64,000 nt of DNA from Liolophura sinensis. Taxonomy: Eukaryota > Mollusca > Polyplacophora > Chitonida > Chitonidae. The first letter of the stretch is position 1. The number at the start of each line of letters is the position of its first letter. The stretch lies in contig NC_088299.1 of the NCBI RefSeq assembly GCF_032854445.1, forward strand, positions 12,147,608 through 12,211,607, in the 5' to 3' direction. This document shows, piece after piece, positions 11,344-22,339 of this stretch. Under the pieces are notes generated by a model. The model worked only from the letters and a program-made list of their open reading frames with translations, made no database searches and was not told the DNA's origin. The position numbers and the translations under genes are program-made.

Positions 11344-11924
11344 AACGACTACGGATTCAAAAGTTATTTTCGTCAGTCCAGTGAGAAAAAAAGGTGCGTT
11401 TTATCGTTTCGAAGGGGAGCTTAGCCTTCTGATGCTTTTTCGGAATTAAAGCCGAGCAGGGAAAAGCCGAGTTTACTTCATACCGAGTTAAGAGGGCATG
11501 CAGCAAATGCCTCCCTGAACTGTTGAACTGCCTGACAGAAATGCACAAACAAAAAGAACCACTCTTGTACGAATTGCATGAGTGATCCAATGATTTCTGA
11601 CTGACGAACTGATTTTGACATCGCTTGTTAAATTTAGCGTTCAAATTTACCCAAAGTCACAAATTACGATGGTCACATTCCCATCGGCAATTGTATAGTA
11701 AAAAAAAAAAACACAGAGCCAAAAAGAGACGTGTTCTATTTAAAACAAACCAACAACAATTGGAGGTTTTTTAACGTCAAACAGGTTTAGAGAACATGGA
11801 AAGCGTCTTGGAACTTGTATATTTCCGACTGTTCTTATTTAGTTCAATTGTTATGTTCTTATGTTCAATTCTTATGTAAAACCACTTTTGCTCTTGCTAA
11901 TTTGACTAAAACGTTGCTCTAGTC
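11344..11924. other. Noncoding stretch
   Basis: Contains a poly-A run near 11700. A 95-codon minus-strand frame (11357-11644) is unrecognised and judged spurious. Confidence 0.35.
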
Positions 11925-12045
11925 AAACCCATCGACACCTGACCAACCAGGCCACAGGTTCGAACCCCGACGTCCTCCCTGGTTCCGCCAGTTGGGCTTA
12001 AGTCCGGAGGTATATCATGTACTTGGTAAGCACAGCGGGTTTTTC
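11925..12045 (+). mobile_element. SINE family B copy (tRNA-like head and body)
   Basis: Has the Pol III B-box-like GGTTCGAACCCC, then the family-B body signature: GGGCTTAAGTCCGGAGGTAT, TGTACTTGGTAAG. The signature CTTTAAGTCAGGAGG followed by GTACCTGGT recurs near 34480, 42405 (reverse) and, without the leading CTTTAAG, near 45045. The tail is degraded here. Confidence 0.65.
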
Positions 12046-14039
12046 TTTTGTTACTCATAGTACAGTTATTTGGGTTAAATAGATTCAGATGGTACATGAC
12101 TTGATTATTAGGCGTAATATATGTTCATCCTGGAGGACATATTTGATTCCTGTGATCATTTATATGACTATGTTGACATAAGACAAAGGGCCGTTCTGTT
12201 AGCTTAAATGTTTATACAGGAAGACAAAGTGGACAATTTAACTGGTGAGCGGACAGGTACCATGGATGTTTCATTTACCTGTAGGTGGTTCTTGTTTACT
12301 TTCCGTTTAATCAGGGCAAACAGTTGTGAAAACAGTTTGTGAATGGTCGTCATATAATGGATACTGTATATCATAAATAACGCATTTTCGAATCAATCAT
12401 CTAGAACAATATAACTAGGCAAGGGGAACAAGTCATTTTCTGGAACAGTCATGAAAAATACATGCAATCATTATATTGACTTGTTTCGGTTTTGCATCGG
12501 ACCCGTAAACCTTTTGATGCTTGAAACGATTCTGTTATACACGTAGACGTACAGTAATGGAATACTCTTGTACAAAATTGCACAAGCCATGGTCTCTCAG
12601 TCATGGACCAAATCCATTCGGTTAGGACAAGCTGTTTATTATCTGATTTATTAATAATGCAAAAATGTTTCAGCGTACAAATCACACCAAGTCATAATGT
12701 GTATTTTGTATTTTGATAGGCGCCCATATATTGGTATAACTTTTCCTTCATAAATTCGCTGGGCTTCAATATGTTACAGGTGTAAGACAAGAAAACAGAT
12801 CTTCATTTCCAGACAAGCAGAGGTCTGCGTTTGTAGAACTAGCCGACAGACTGTGGTACTTCAGTTCCGGGGTAGTTGGGTGGTGGAGTGAAACAATTTA
12901 TCACCATTCTCAAAGGAGTCTTATTCAGTGTTGCAACTATACCAGACGAATAACACAATTCTCATGCAAATTTGCTAGGTATCCGAGGAGCTGTTAAAAC
13001 GTAGAGAGCGCCTCCACCTGGTTCCTTCCATCCATAAAGTGGGGGTGGGGGTGGGTCTTGTTTGGGAGGAGGATGCAGCAATTAGGTTTGGCTCATTCAT
13101 GCCATTCCCTCTAATATATAATTACTCATTAATTAAACATTAAGGACACACCTCAGGTCATTACCTATACCCCATGTCTAATTGCAAAGTAAAACAGCAA
13201 TTGCGTTGGATATACATGGGCCAGTACTAATCAAATCGATTCGAGCAACATATATAGCGGTATACGCGTGTCCAAAATGTCTATAACTACCTGGTTTGCT
13301 CGTAAAAGACAGGATTATTATATTTTTACCTTACAGCATAGTAGATTAAGTAATGGTCGGAGTCGTAAAATGAAAATTACTCCGGCCCTCTGAAGCGTCA
13401 GAGATATGTCGATATAACATATGCGCTTCCTTCCAGAGTATAACATTTCAATCTTAAATGGAGCATAAAACTTGCAGGCGACGTTCACCAATATAAATAA
13501 CAATTAGGGATTACAAAGTCGTTTTTGGACAAAACGAGGGAGATAGCATAGTTCCATACCATACATGTAGAGGAAAGAAGAAGTTTCTTTAAATGTGGTA
13601 TTGCAAAACGAAACCTGGATATTTTGATAGTTAGGCCTTAATTGCGACAGGCAGTCTTGTGAGCCCGTGAGCCATTTTATAACACTGATGCACTGATGTC
13701 GTTTTCTACGACCAGTCAACGGAACGAAGCCCGTTTCTTTAAAAACAAAAAAAAATGTCATCACTTGTAGCCACAAGAGCAGCTACAAATGGTTCTCATT
13801 ACGTGTAATTTCCAATGAGTATTACGGGGAGACTTGTAATTTTATTCCCAAAGGACGTCAGCATAGTCTAATATAGGAAGAACGAATGATTTATGGAAGA
13901 TTTCGAGAGACTTGCAGATTTATCTGAATTTCAAGCTTCGAAGGGAATTTATCAAAACGGTTACTTTTTGAGTAATAGTCATTACGCTGGTCCCATCGCG
14001 CAGACGACTGCAGACTTATTCCAAAATGCTTTGCATGAC
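12046..14039. other. Noncoding stretch
   Basis: No gene supported. Frames of 61-97 codons on both strands are unrecognised. A short G-rich run (GTGGGGGTGGGGGTGGG) is at about 13038. Confidence 0.4.
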
Positions 14040-15062
14040 TCTGTCAGGTTTCGTCCACCCATAAGAGGCCGGAAGGAGCGTGTAGCCATTTGCTTTAGGC
14101 TCTGTCAGGTTTCCTTCACCCAGAAACGGCCGGAAGGCGCATTTAGCAAATTGTATCGGGCTCTGCCTGGGTTTTTTCACCCATAACCCTGCTGGAAAGA
14201 GCACGTAGCAATTTACTTTAGGCTCTGTCAGGTTTCCTCCCCGCGGAAACGGCCGAAAAGAGCATGTAGCAATTTGCTATAGGCTCTGCCTGGGTTTCTC
14301 CACCCAGAAACGACCGGAAGGAGCATGTAGCAATTTGCCATACGCTCTGCCTGGGTTTTTCCACCCAGAAACGGCATGAAAGAGCACGTAGCAATTTGCT
14401 ATAGGCTCTGCCTGGTTTCTTCACCCAGAAACGGAATGAAGGAGCATGTAGCAATTTGCTATAGGCTCTGCCTGGGTTACTCCACCCAGAAACGGCATGA
14501 AGGAGCACTTAGCGATTTGCTTTAAGCTCCGACTGAGCTACTCCACCCAGAAACGACCGGAAGGAGCATGTAGCAATTTGCCATAGGCTCTGCCTAGGTT
14601 TTCTCACCCAGAATTGGCATGAAGGAGCATGTAGTAATTTGTTATAGGCTCTGCCTGGGTTTTTCCAACCAGAAACGACATGAAGAAGCACGTAGCGATT
14701 TGCTATAGGCTCTGCCTGGGTTTTACCACCCAGAAACGGCATGAAGGAGCATGTAGCGATTTGCTTTAGGTTCTGCCTGGTTTCTCCACACAGAAACGGT
14801 CGGAAAGAGTTTGTAGCAATTTACTTCAGGCTCTGCCTGGGTTTTTCCACCCAGAAATGGCATGAAGGAGCATGTAACAATTTGCTATGGGGTCTGTCTG
14901 GGTTTTTCCACCCGGAAAAGACCGGAAGGAGCATGTAGCGATTTGCTTTAGGCTCTGCCTGGTTTCTCCACCCAGAAACGGCATGAAAGACCACGTAGCA
15001 ATTTACTTTAGGCTCTGCCCGGGTTACTCCACCCAGAAACGACCGGAAGGCGCATGTACCAT
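14040..15062. repeat. 61-bp minisatellite apparently derived from a SINE core
   Basis: About 17 copies of a 60-61-bp unit, anchored by CACCCAGAAACG at 14301, 14362, 14422 and 14483. Unit parts are GGCTCTGCCTGGGTTTCTCC, ACCCAGAAACGGCATGAAGG, AGCATGTAGCAATTTGCTAT. The CTCTGCC-GGTTTC-CTCCACCCA block is the same as in SINE families A and B (CTCTGCCCGGTTTCCTCC), and the first unit still reads CCACCCATAA. Because 61 is not a multiple of 3, long apparent frames on both strands shift between units and are not genes. Confidence 0.85.
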
Positions 15063-15089
15063 TTTTATGCATTGATGGAATTGTCTAAA

Positions 15090-15132
15090 AACAAACACGG
15101 CGTAAAACATTCACTAAATGAATAAATAAAGA
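15090..15132 (+). mobile_element. SINE tail at the right edge of the 61-bp array
   Basis: ACGGCGTAAAACATTCACTA followed by AATGAATAAATAAAG is the standard 3' tail of SINE families A/B. It lies 30 bp beyond the last 61-bp unit, so the array sits where the body of a SINE should be. Confidence 0.75.
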
Positions 15133-16823
15133 ATATACAAAAAAAAAAAAAACACAAGCAGAGGCTTCTTCAATTTTTGAACAGTTCTGACAGTTTCGTA
15201 CACCCTCAGTTTCTTGATGTCCATCACATATATAGGTATGGTAGGTTTATAGCCAGGCTATGTATGCCACACGAGGTGAGGGTTTTTGCGCGGTCTTGTA
15301 AGGCGAATTTGTACATTTCTCCGCTCTCACGTCTTCCAGAGCTTTGGTAACAGTAAGCGTTCGACGACGCTCGTGTGTCCGTTGGTGCAATCTGTAACGC
15401 TCCACTTGTCTTTCATCAATATGGCATATGGGAATAGCCGGTTTCCTGCACATTACCGACATGTAAATGAGACATTCCTAAAATACCAAACAAATAAAAA
15501 AATAACTATAATATGCCTGTAGAACTAACGCTTAGTTTGCCTTTTAGGCGGTTCCACAATCACTTCACTGCATGGACACGAATTGTGCCCATTGCTAATT
15601 CATGGTGTTACAACCATTTTCGGTCTTATTTTAACCACAAACCACTTACGATTCAATATTTTAACCCAAAAAAATCTTTCCCCTCATTTCTCCCCCTTTT
15701 TTTGTCCACCTAGTAGGTCTGTGTCCGTCGGTAAGTCGGTCCGGCAGTCTGGCAGTCAGTGTTTCATTCGTTTCGGTAGTCAGTGGACATCAGTGGATTT
15801 TTCGTTGTATAACCGTTTAAATTCCACACATTAGAGAGCATTGAAAAACTCGCGGTGTGTAAGAATTAATCACGCTGCATGCAGAACTAGCGGTATCACG
15901 TTAGATTGTGTGGCATGTTCACAAGTTCACATGCAGATTCCTGCCATTTTTAAGAAAATTAGTTCTAAAATCCATCGAGTATAAAAACACCTTTTGATTA
16001 ACGAGACAGTCACACAACCCAGCGCTTTATTGGTGTTTCCTTATCAATTTTAGATTAATAATTCACGACACTATAGAAATTCAACAAATAAGTGTGGTTT
16101 CCACTGGGGAATGCCAACCCTGAGTCTCCTAATGACCGCTATCAGTCACGTGATCTGAGCCTGAAAAGGTAATTATATTTCCAAAATGAAATTGATTATT
16201 CCGCGAGAGATTTCCCGGAAGTGATAAATGGAGGTGGAAAAACTCCCTTTGAATCGAAATGATAGAATAAAAGTCGCAAGATTTCATCACCTTTTCCCAT
16301 ACGTCTCTGTCAGCATTTCCTGGTTGAGTGAATATCACGACCACGAAGAAATCTCGCCAGCGAATTTTCAGTGTCAGAGATAATTAAATAAAAATGGCGA
16401 AGAAAAATCCCTTGGAACGGGTTTAACGTTTATTATCTGCACCAGGAAGAACTGAGAGAAAGATAATTTGCATCCAGGTTTGGATGGAACGAAGGAGAAA
16501 GGGAATAATATAAAAGATCTAAATCATAACGTCGACATGTCATCAGACACGTCCTCAGACACGCGCTATAGTTGCTCGACACCGAGGCTCACGAGTTGAG
16601 TTTAACATCAGTAGGTCACGAGATCCCACGCGCACGGAACAACCAACGACTTTCCTTGCACTTAAGAAGCGCAGCTATGGTAGAAGCAAAATGCAGCTTG
16701 ACATGTCAGATGTAGTCATTGTTAAAAATATAGAAAGGCAGTAGAAAACCTGTCACATACTATTCGAATATGATCAGTTGGAGTAGCATTACTGTTTAAT
16801 TGTAGAGGCTTGGAAAACAGTCT
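15133..16823. other. Noncoding stretch; possible regulatory DNA 16020-16520
   Basis: Overlapping short frames around 15250-15830 are unrecognised. The segment 16020-16520 is repeat-free and carries TGTGGTTT (Runx-like), CACGTG (E-box) and several GATAA-type motifs. These are common motifs and prove nothing alone. Confidence 0.35.
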
Positions 16824-17040
16824 TTGTTACATCGTTTTCCTGCCTTCACAAATACTTTTTACCGTTCCAACTCTGGAGTGAAGAGAATCAATACACAGGA
16901 ACGGTACAAAAATGCGATAGAAATGGTTACATCTGATGCCACTGCGTCCAGCTTCCGTTGCAACATAAAGGTAGCGCTAAGCTTTTGTGGCTTTGCTGGC
17001 TATGTCCCGATAACATTTTCACACATCGACGTTTGGCGCT
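16824..17040. repeat. Tandem module, copy 1, unique segment
   Basis: This about 215-bp segment is repeated at 18705-18920 with about 85-90% identity by eye. Shared blocks include AAATACTTTTTACCGTT, GAGAATCAATACACAGGA, GATGCCACTGCGTCCAGCTT and CCGTTGCAACATAAAGGTAG. No coding sequence is recognised. Confidence 0.85.
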
Positions 17041-17140
17041 TGTATCAGTTTTCACTCTCTTAATACTAATTACATGTTCATTTATCTCGATTTAAATACA
17101 ATAAATTTACCAGAACTGTTTTTCGCTGATGCTGTAGAAT

Positions 17141-17390
17141 TCATTTTATTCATTTATTTATTTATCTGATTGCTGTTTTATGCGGTACACAAAATTATTT
17201 CAAGAATACAACTGCGCCCAGCATTGTGGTGGGAGGAAACAACCCAGGATCATCCGAGGTTACTGGCAGACCTCCCCACGTACTACTGAAAAGGGAACCA
17301 GCGTAAACTGGACTTGAATTCAAAGCGGCCGCATTTGTGAGAGGCTCCTCGGTCATTGCACTACGTTAGCACGCTAATTATTAAGCCATG
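17141..17390 (-). mobile_element. SINE family A, near full length, module copy 1
   Basis: In reverse orientation: tail (ATTTATTTATTTATCTGATT), GCTGTTTTATGCGGTAC, CCCAGCATTGTGGTGGGAGG, body and head up to GAGGCTCCTCGGTCATTGCA and TTAGCACGCTAATTATTAAG. It carries the unusual ACAACTGCGCCCAGCATT sequence shared with the SINE fragment at 18925, so the insertion predates the duplication. Confidence 0.85.
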
Positions 17391-17449
17391 AATCTGTAGA
17401 ACAGGTATTACAGCAATTTCTTTGATAACGCTGACGTCAAAAAAAAAAC

Positions 17450-18700
17450 CATTCCAGCGTATGTCTCCGTGTACACCTCGTGTTACCATTGCAGAGTTTG
17501 TCAAAGTCTACACTTAGTGTCACCATTGTAGAGTATTTTTGCGTGTACACTTAATGTTGCCATTCCAGAGCTTGTCTACGTGTACATTCATTGTCGCCTT
17601 TGCACAGTTTGTCTACGTGTACACTCAGTGTTACCACTGCAGAGTTTGTCAACGTCTACACTTAATGTCACCATTGCAGAGTGTGTTTGCGTGTACACTT
17701 AGTGCCACCATTCCCGAGCTTGTTTACGTGTACACTCAGTGTCACCACTGCAGACTTTGTCCACGTGTACACTTAGTGTCACCACAGCAGAGTTTGTCTG
17801 CGTCTACACTTAGTGTCACCATTGCAGAGTTTGTCTGCGGCTACGCTTAGTGTCACCATTCCAGAGTATGTCTGCGTTTACAATCAGTGTCACAACTCCA
17901 GAGTGTGCCTGCGCCTACACTTAGTGTCACCACTGCAACGTATGTCTCCGTGTACACTTCATGTTACAATTGCAGAGTTTGTCAACGTCTACACTTAGCG
18001 TCACCACTGCAGAGTATGGCTGCTTGTACATTTAGTGTCATAATTTCCCAGATTCTCTGCGTGTACACTTAGTGTCACCATTCCAGAGTACATCTGCGTG
18101 TACACTAAGTGTCACCATTCCGGAGTTTCTCTGCGTGTGCGCTTAGTGTCACCATTCTCCAGTTTCTCTGCGTGTACACTTGGTGTCACCATTCCAGAGT
18201 ATGTCTGAGTCTACACTTAATGCGACTATTCCAGAATTTGTATGTGTGTACATTCAGTGCCACCATTCCGGAGTTTTGCCGTGTGTACACTTAGTGTCGC
18301 CATTCCGCAGTTTCTCTACATGTCCATTTAGTGTCACCTTTCCAGAGTATGTCTGCATGTACACTTAGTGTCACCAGTCCCCAATTTCTGTGCGTGTACA
18401 ATTAGTGTTACCATTCCACAGTATGTCTGCGTGTACTCTTAGTGTCACCATTCTAGAGTATATCTACGTGTTCACTTTGTGTCTCCTTTCCACAGTATGT
18501 CTGCGTGTACACTTAATGTCAACATTCCGGAGTTTTTCTGTGTGTACCTAGTGTCACCATTCCAGAGTATGTCTGCATGTACACTTAGTGCCACCATTTT
18601 AGAGTTTGTATGTGTGTACACTTCGTGCCATCATTCCGGAGTTTCTCTGCGTGAACACTTAGTGTCACCATTTCAGAGTGTGTCTGCGCGTACATGTCTG
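17450..18700. repeat. 37-bp minisatellite, module copy 1
   Basis: About 33 copies of a 37-bp unit: GCGTGTACACTTAGTGTCAC then CATTCCAGAGTATGTCT (or TTTCTCT). Each unit holds the palindrome GTGTACAC. Three units span 111 bp and read through without stops in some frames, giving apparent 60-100-codon Cys/Val/Ser/Thr-rich peptides that are not genes. Confidence 0.92.
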
Positions 18701-18704
18701 CGTG

Positions 18705-18920
18705 TTTGTTACATCGTATTCCTGCTTTTACAAATACTTTTTACCGTTTCAGCTCTGGAATGAAGAGAATCAATACACAGGACCGGGACAGACATGCGAT
18801 AGAAATGGTTACATTTGATGCCACTGCGTCCAGCTTCCGTTGCAACATAAAGGTAGCGCTAAGCTTGTGTGGCTTTGCTGGCCATGTACTGACAGCATTT
18901 TCCCACATCGACAAAAAAAT
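18705..18920. repeat. Tandem module, copy 2, unique segment
   Basis: Second copy of 16824-17040, offset about 1880 bp. It abuts the 37-bp array directly on its left. Confidence 0.85.
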
Positions 18921-18924
18921 AAAA

Positions 18925-19020
18925 AATTTATTTATGTGATTGCTGTTTTATGCCGTACTCAAGGTTATTTCACTAATACAACTGCGCCCAGCATTATGGT
19001 GTGAGGAAACCGGGCAGATG
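18925..19020 (-). mobile_element. SINE family A, truncated, module copy 2
   Basis: Tail and 3' body only (TTTATTTATGTGATTGCTG, ATGCCGTACTCAAGGTTATT, CAACTGCGCCCAGCATTATG). It stops at GAAACCGGGCAGATG and passes straight into the 37-bp array, so the head and 5' body have been lost relative to 17141-17390. Confidence 0.85.
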
Positions 19021-19690
19021 TGTGTACACTTAGTGTCACCATTCCGGAGTTTCTCCGTGTGTACACAGTAGTGTCACCATTCCAGAGTATGTTTGCGTGT
19101 ACACTTAGTGTCACCATTCCAGAGTGCCTCTGCCTTTATACTTAGCGTCGTCTTTCCGGAGTTTCTCTGCGTGTACATTTAGTGTCTCCATTCCACAGGA
19201 TGTCGGCGTGTACACTTGGTCTCACCATTCCGGAGTTTTTCTGCGTGTTCACTTAGTGTCACCATTCCAGAGTCTGCGTGTACATTTAGAGCCACCATTT
19301 TAGAATTTGTATGTGTGTGCACTTAGTGTCTCCGTACCACAGTAAGTCTGCGTGTACACTTAGTCTCACCATTCCAGAGTTTCTCTGCGTGTACACTTAG
19401 TGTCACCATTCCAGAGTGTGTCTGCGTGTACATTTAGGGCCACCATTTTAGAATTTGTATGTGTGTGCACTTAGTGTCTCCATACCGGAGTTTCTCTGCA
19501 TGTACATTTAGTGCCACCATTCCAGAGTTTCTCTGCGTGTACACTTAGTGTCACCATTCCAGAGTTTCTCTGCGTTTACACTTAGTGTCACCATTCCGGA
19601 GTATGTCTGCGTGTACACTTAATGTCACCATACCGGAGTTTTTCTGCTTGTACACTTAGTGTCACCATTTCAGAGAATCTCTCTGTGTAG
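19020..19690. repeat. 37-bp minisatellite, module copy 2
   Basis: About 18 units of the same 37-bp repeat as at 17450-18700, with the same unit variants (TTTAGAATTTGTATGTGTG and CCGGAGTTTCTCTGCGTG). Confidence 0.9.
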
Positions 19691-20420
19691 ACTTTTTATT
19701 GCTGAGAGTTCATTTATGCCTTTTTCCTATTAACTAATGTAGTGGTACGTCTCTCAATAGGTGTGTCATAAATTTCGGATGACACGTTGAGACTGGGCAG
19801 AGAGTATGATGAAAATGCTGTATCGAGTCTCCTTTTGCGTTTTTACAAATCATGTGTGCCCCAAGTGACATAAACAACCGGTGAAAAGATACACAGTCGT
19901 TTCCAATCGTAGACTAAAATTTCTCGTTTGATTAATGTAAAACACATTACGGTCATGAATTGGCCGTCAATGACATTGCGTGTGTAGCGCTTGACCCTAA
20001 TACACCTAGTGTTGACAGACATACTACGCACATATCGTAGAAAAGAGGACTGGGGGAGGGAGGCACACAGCAAATATGCGCGGTTACGCGTAAACAAATA
20101 ACATTTACCAAGCAGGGTGTGACGGCAAATTGCCGCCGAGGTCAAACCAGCGACTGGGTTATTGAATACATTAACTCAGTTTTCTAGCCACAGTGGGCTC
20201 TCGAAGGTTATAGAGCGTACCGCGTGGCGGCCGTGTGAGAGGTTGGTTATCACGCGAGTAAGTCCACATGCCCGAACAACAACCTAGGGAAAGTCCGTGT
20301 TGAGATATACACAACCGAGTGACAAAATAAAAGGTAGGATCTCGGGTAAACATTTCAAACAGCTAAAGTTGATCAATAAATCATTAAACGCCTCTGGCAT
20401 CCACGTTCAACTCAACTAAG
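19691..20420. other. Noncoding stretch
   Basis: A 100-codon minus-strand frame (19843-20145) has no recognisable features. Nothing else seen. Confidence 0.35.
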
Positions 20421-20520
20421 TATATAAAACAATACACTCGAAGCAGTCAGTGCAGTTTCATTCGACGATCTGCACCGCGTCATCTTAGAGCTCCGTCGCT
20501 ACCGCAGCCCACTGGTACGT
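20421..20520 (+). promoter_or_regulatory. Candidate TATA promoter and short noncoding first exon
   Basis: TATATAAA (20421-20428) is followed about 28 bp later by TCAGTG (A at 20449) and then by TCATTC (20458-20463), an exact match to the initiator consensus TCAKTY. A donor-like CTG|GTACGT lies at 20515-20520, which would make a first exon of roughly 65 nt. This layout is that of a Pol II core promoter. No gene is identified downstream. Confidence 0.3.
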
Positions 20521-21308
20521 TAGTCCATTGCCTTATGCGCATGCCCACTGCAAGTCGACAGCGCGAGATCGTCTGACCTGGTCACCGAATTCTAACTGGC
20601 GCGCAGAGAAAACCGAATGTCGCGCGACCTGTTTACATTTGGGGCCTGCTATGTATACACATACATAAACATTAAAAAAAAAAAAAAAACCAAAAAAAAA
20701 AACCGAGATATAATGTAGAACGCGAAAGCAGTTGCTTATCTGGCAGTTTTATGTATACTAAATTAGAGTGTCAGTGACATGTTTTCCTCCTGTTTTTTTT
20801 TTTGGATAAATTACTTAGCCCTGTGAGCTATTGAAACTGAGGAAAATTAATTTCCTTGATAGACCTAATTGTGTGAAAAGTCGTTCATCGTGTCTAATAC
20901 AGTTTATTTCACCCAATACATTTCATACACATTAGTTAATGCTGACAGTTTCATGGAGAAGGGAAGATCTTTGCCTGACTTTACTTCTATGAGAACGTGT
21001 CTTATTGCTGTAAATTTTAACTGTTTCAACATATTGTGACTTTTGTATCAGTGACTATTGAAATGTTACCACTAAATCGACCGAACGTACTGGTGAGTCC
21101 AGGTAAAAGAGTAGGAAATGAAATCTCAGAACATGATCCGGGTTCTATAGCTATTGCTTTCTCTACCCCTCCCCCCCCCAAAAAAAACGTTCTACAGCGC
21201 CGTCTGACTAACACGCTCGTGACAGACGACGTACCGTATTAGTCAAGAGATGGCTCGCTTCTAACACCTATATTTAATAGCCTATTTGCTCTCTCAAAAA
21301 ATAATATT
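20521..21308. other. Noncoding stretch with A-runs
   Basis: CpG-richer until about 20650, then an A-rich run (about 20674-20702). Short overlapping frames at 21026-21242 on both strands surround a C8/A7 run near 21172-21186 and are not convincing. Confidence 0.35.
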
Positions 21309-21510
21309 TTGAAATTAACGGAAAGTCTGTTCTCTGATTGATGCTAGAATGTATTCTACTATGGCAGCAGATTATTCTGTTAAACATAACAGGCATGTTC
21401 TACTCATTCAGCATAAAGTTTTAATTAGACTAACAGGACATTGCGTTCAGTATAACAGACTACATTCTAGCATCACTCAGACTAGAGACCTGTTAAAATT
21501 AACATTTTTT
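21309..21510. mobile_element. Inverted-repeat (foldback/MITE-like) element
   Basis: TGATGCTAGAATGTA (21339-21353) is exactly complementary to TACATTCTAGCATCA (21461-21475). The similarity extends imperfectly outwards (GTTAA/TTAAC, TCTGTT/CTGTTA). The 107-nt centre contains repeated TAACAG/CTGTTA words. This suggests a small nonautonomous element; no target-site duplication was established. Confidence 0.45.
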
Positions 21511-21699
21511 TTTAGTTCTGCTTGAAGTGGATTTCTCCACAAGGGTCTTTTATCTTCACTCTTGGATGTCAGCCCGGGTTGGCATTCCATACACTCTAAA
21601 AGATAATTTGTTTAACATCATGTTATGTTTTCTGAGTGCTGGATGTTAGAATAGATTATTTTAATGCACAAATTAATGTGCTATTAACATTACAATGAA

Positions 21700-21876
21700 T
21701 TAACACGCTAAAACAAAAAAATATTCTTTTGGAATCACAGAACAAGAGAGTTAAATATAAAAGAAGAGTTTATTGGAATACTTTATATAGGGCAAGCGTA
21801 ATCTATTCTGCTACCATTGCTCAGAAATCACAGAATTCTCTTATTTTAACAGATCATTTTTAGCGTGTGTAATTCC
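21700..21876. mobile_element. Second possible inverted-repeat element
   Basis: AACACGCTAAAA near 21703 and TTTTTAGCGTGTGTA near 21857 are inverted relative to each other. The interior shares ATTCTGCTA/ATTTTAACAG words with the neighbouring element at 21309-21510. The ends are imperfect. Confidence 0.35.
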
Positions 21877-21949
21877 AGTCCATTACTTATTCAGGAGTTT
21901 TGTAGATTGAGAACAGCAGTTATTTAGATCTGAACACAAATGGCCACCA

Positions 21950-22228
21950 ACAATCACGTACATATACACCTGTATCGGGTTTGAAGGAAAGCGGTCGGAC
22001 AGTAGCGGAGCATCAAGTACGTAGAAGAGGTCGACTGAGGTGAAACAGTCGAGTCTGTTGGCGGGCGGACGGCGGGACTGAGCGGCTGGACAAGTCGGCG
22101 AGACGGCCTGGATTCCCCCAGGGAGTTTGTCCGAGCACGAGTGATGATGATGAAGTAGGCTGGCCGATTTGACGGCTTGCGCTCAGACATGCAGACCGTA
22201 GGCCTACCTCCAATCGCTCGACCACGGT
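21950..22228 (-). other. Possible GC-rich first exon (minus strand)
   Basis: A GC-rich block of about 280 bp lies just downstream (on the minus strand) of a CRE/TATA arrangement. An ATG at 22190 opens a 78-codon frame to 21954 rich in Ser, Arg, Pro and Thr; I do not recognise it and the ATG context is weak. Reading leftwards, CAG|GTGTAT near 21970 could act as a donor. It may be a 5' UTR exon, a noncoding RNA, or nothing. Confidence 0.2.
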
Positions 22229-22339
22229 TTTATAAGCTTTTACCTTGGGTGAGGTCAGGAAACAAAATCATGACGTCACACATGCATTGCTGACGTATAT
22301 TCACAAAAGACACTGTACTTTCAAACGGCCTTGACGTCA
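22228..22339 (-). promoter_or_regulatory. CRE-CRE-TATA candidate promoter, reading leftwards
   Basis: On the minus strand TATAAAA occupies 22234-22228. Upstream of it lie perfect palindromic CREs TGACGTCA at 22271-22278 and 22332-22339, plus the half-site TGACGT at 22291. With transcription starting near 22203, the CREs sit at about -70 and -130, a spacing typical of CREB-responsive promoters. The gene it would serve is not identified. Confidence 0.35.

Noticed and set aside
14218-15072. Frames on both strands in the 61-bp array
   Set aside because: Both strands open, with the phase shifting from unit to unit; explained by SINE-derived tandem repeats.
17539-18763. Cys/Ser/Thr-rich plus-strand frames in the 37-bp array
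   Set aside because: Several frames are open together and follow the minisatellite exactly; no start context or splice signals.
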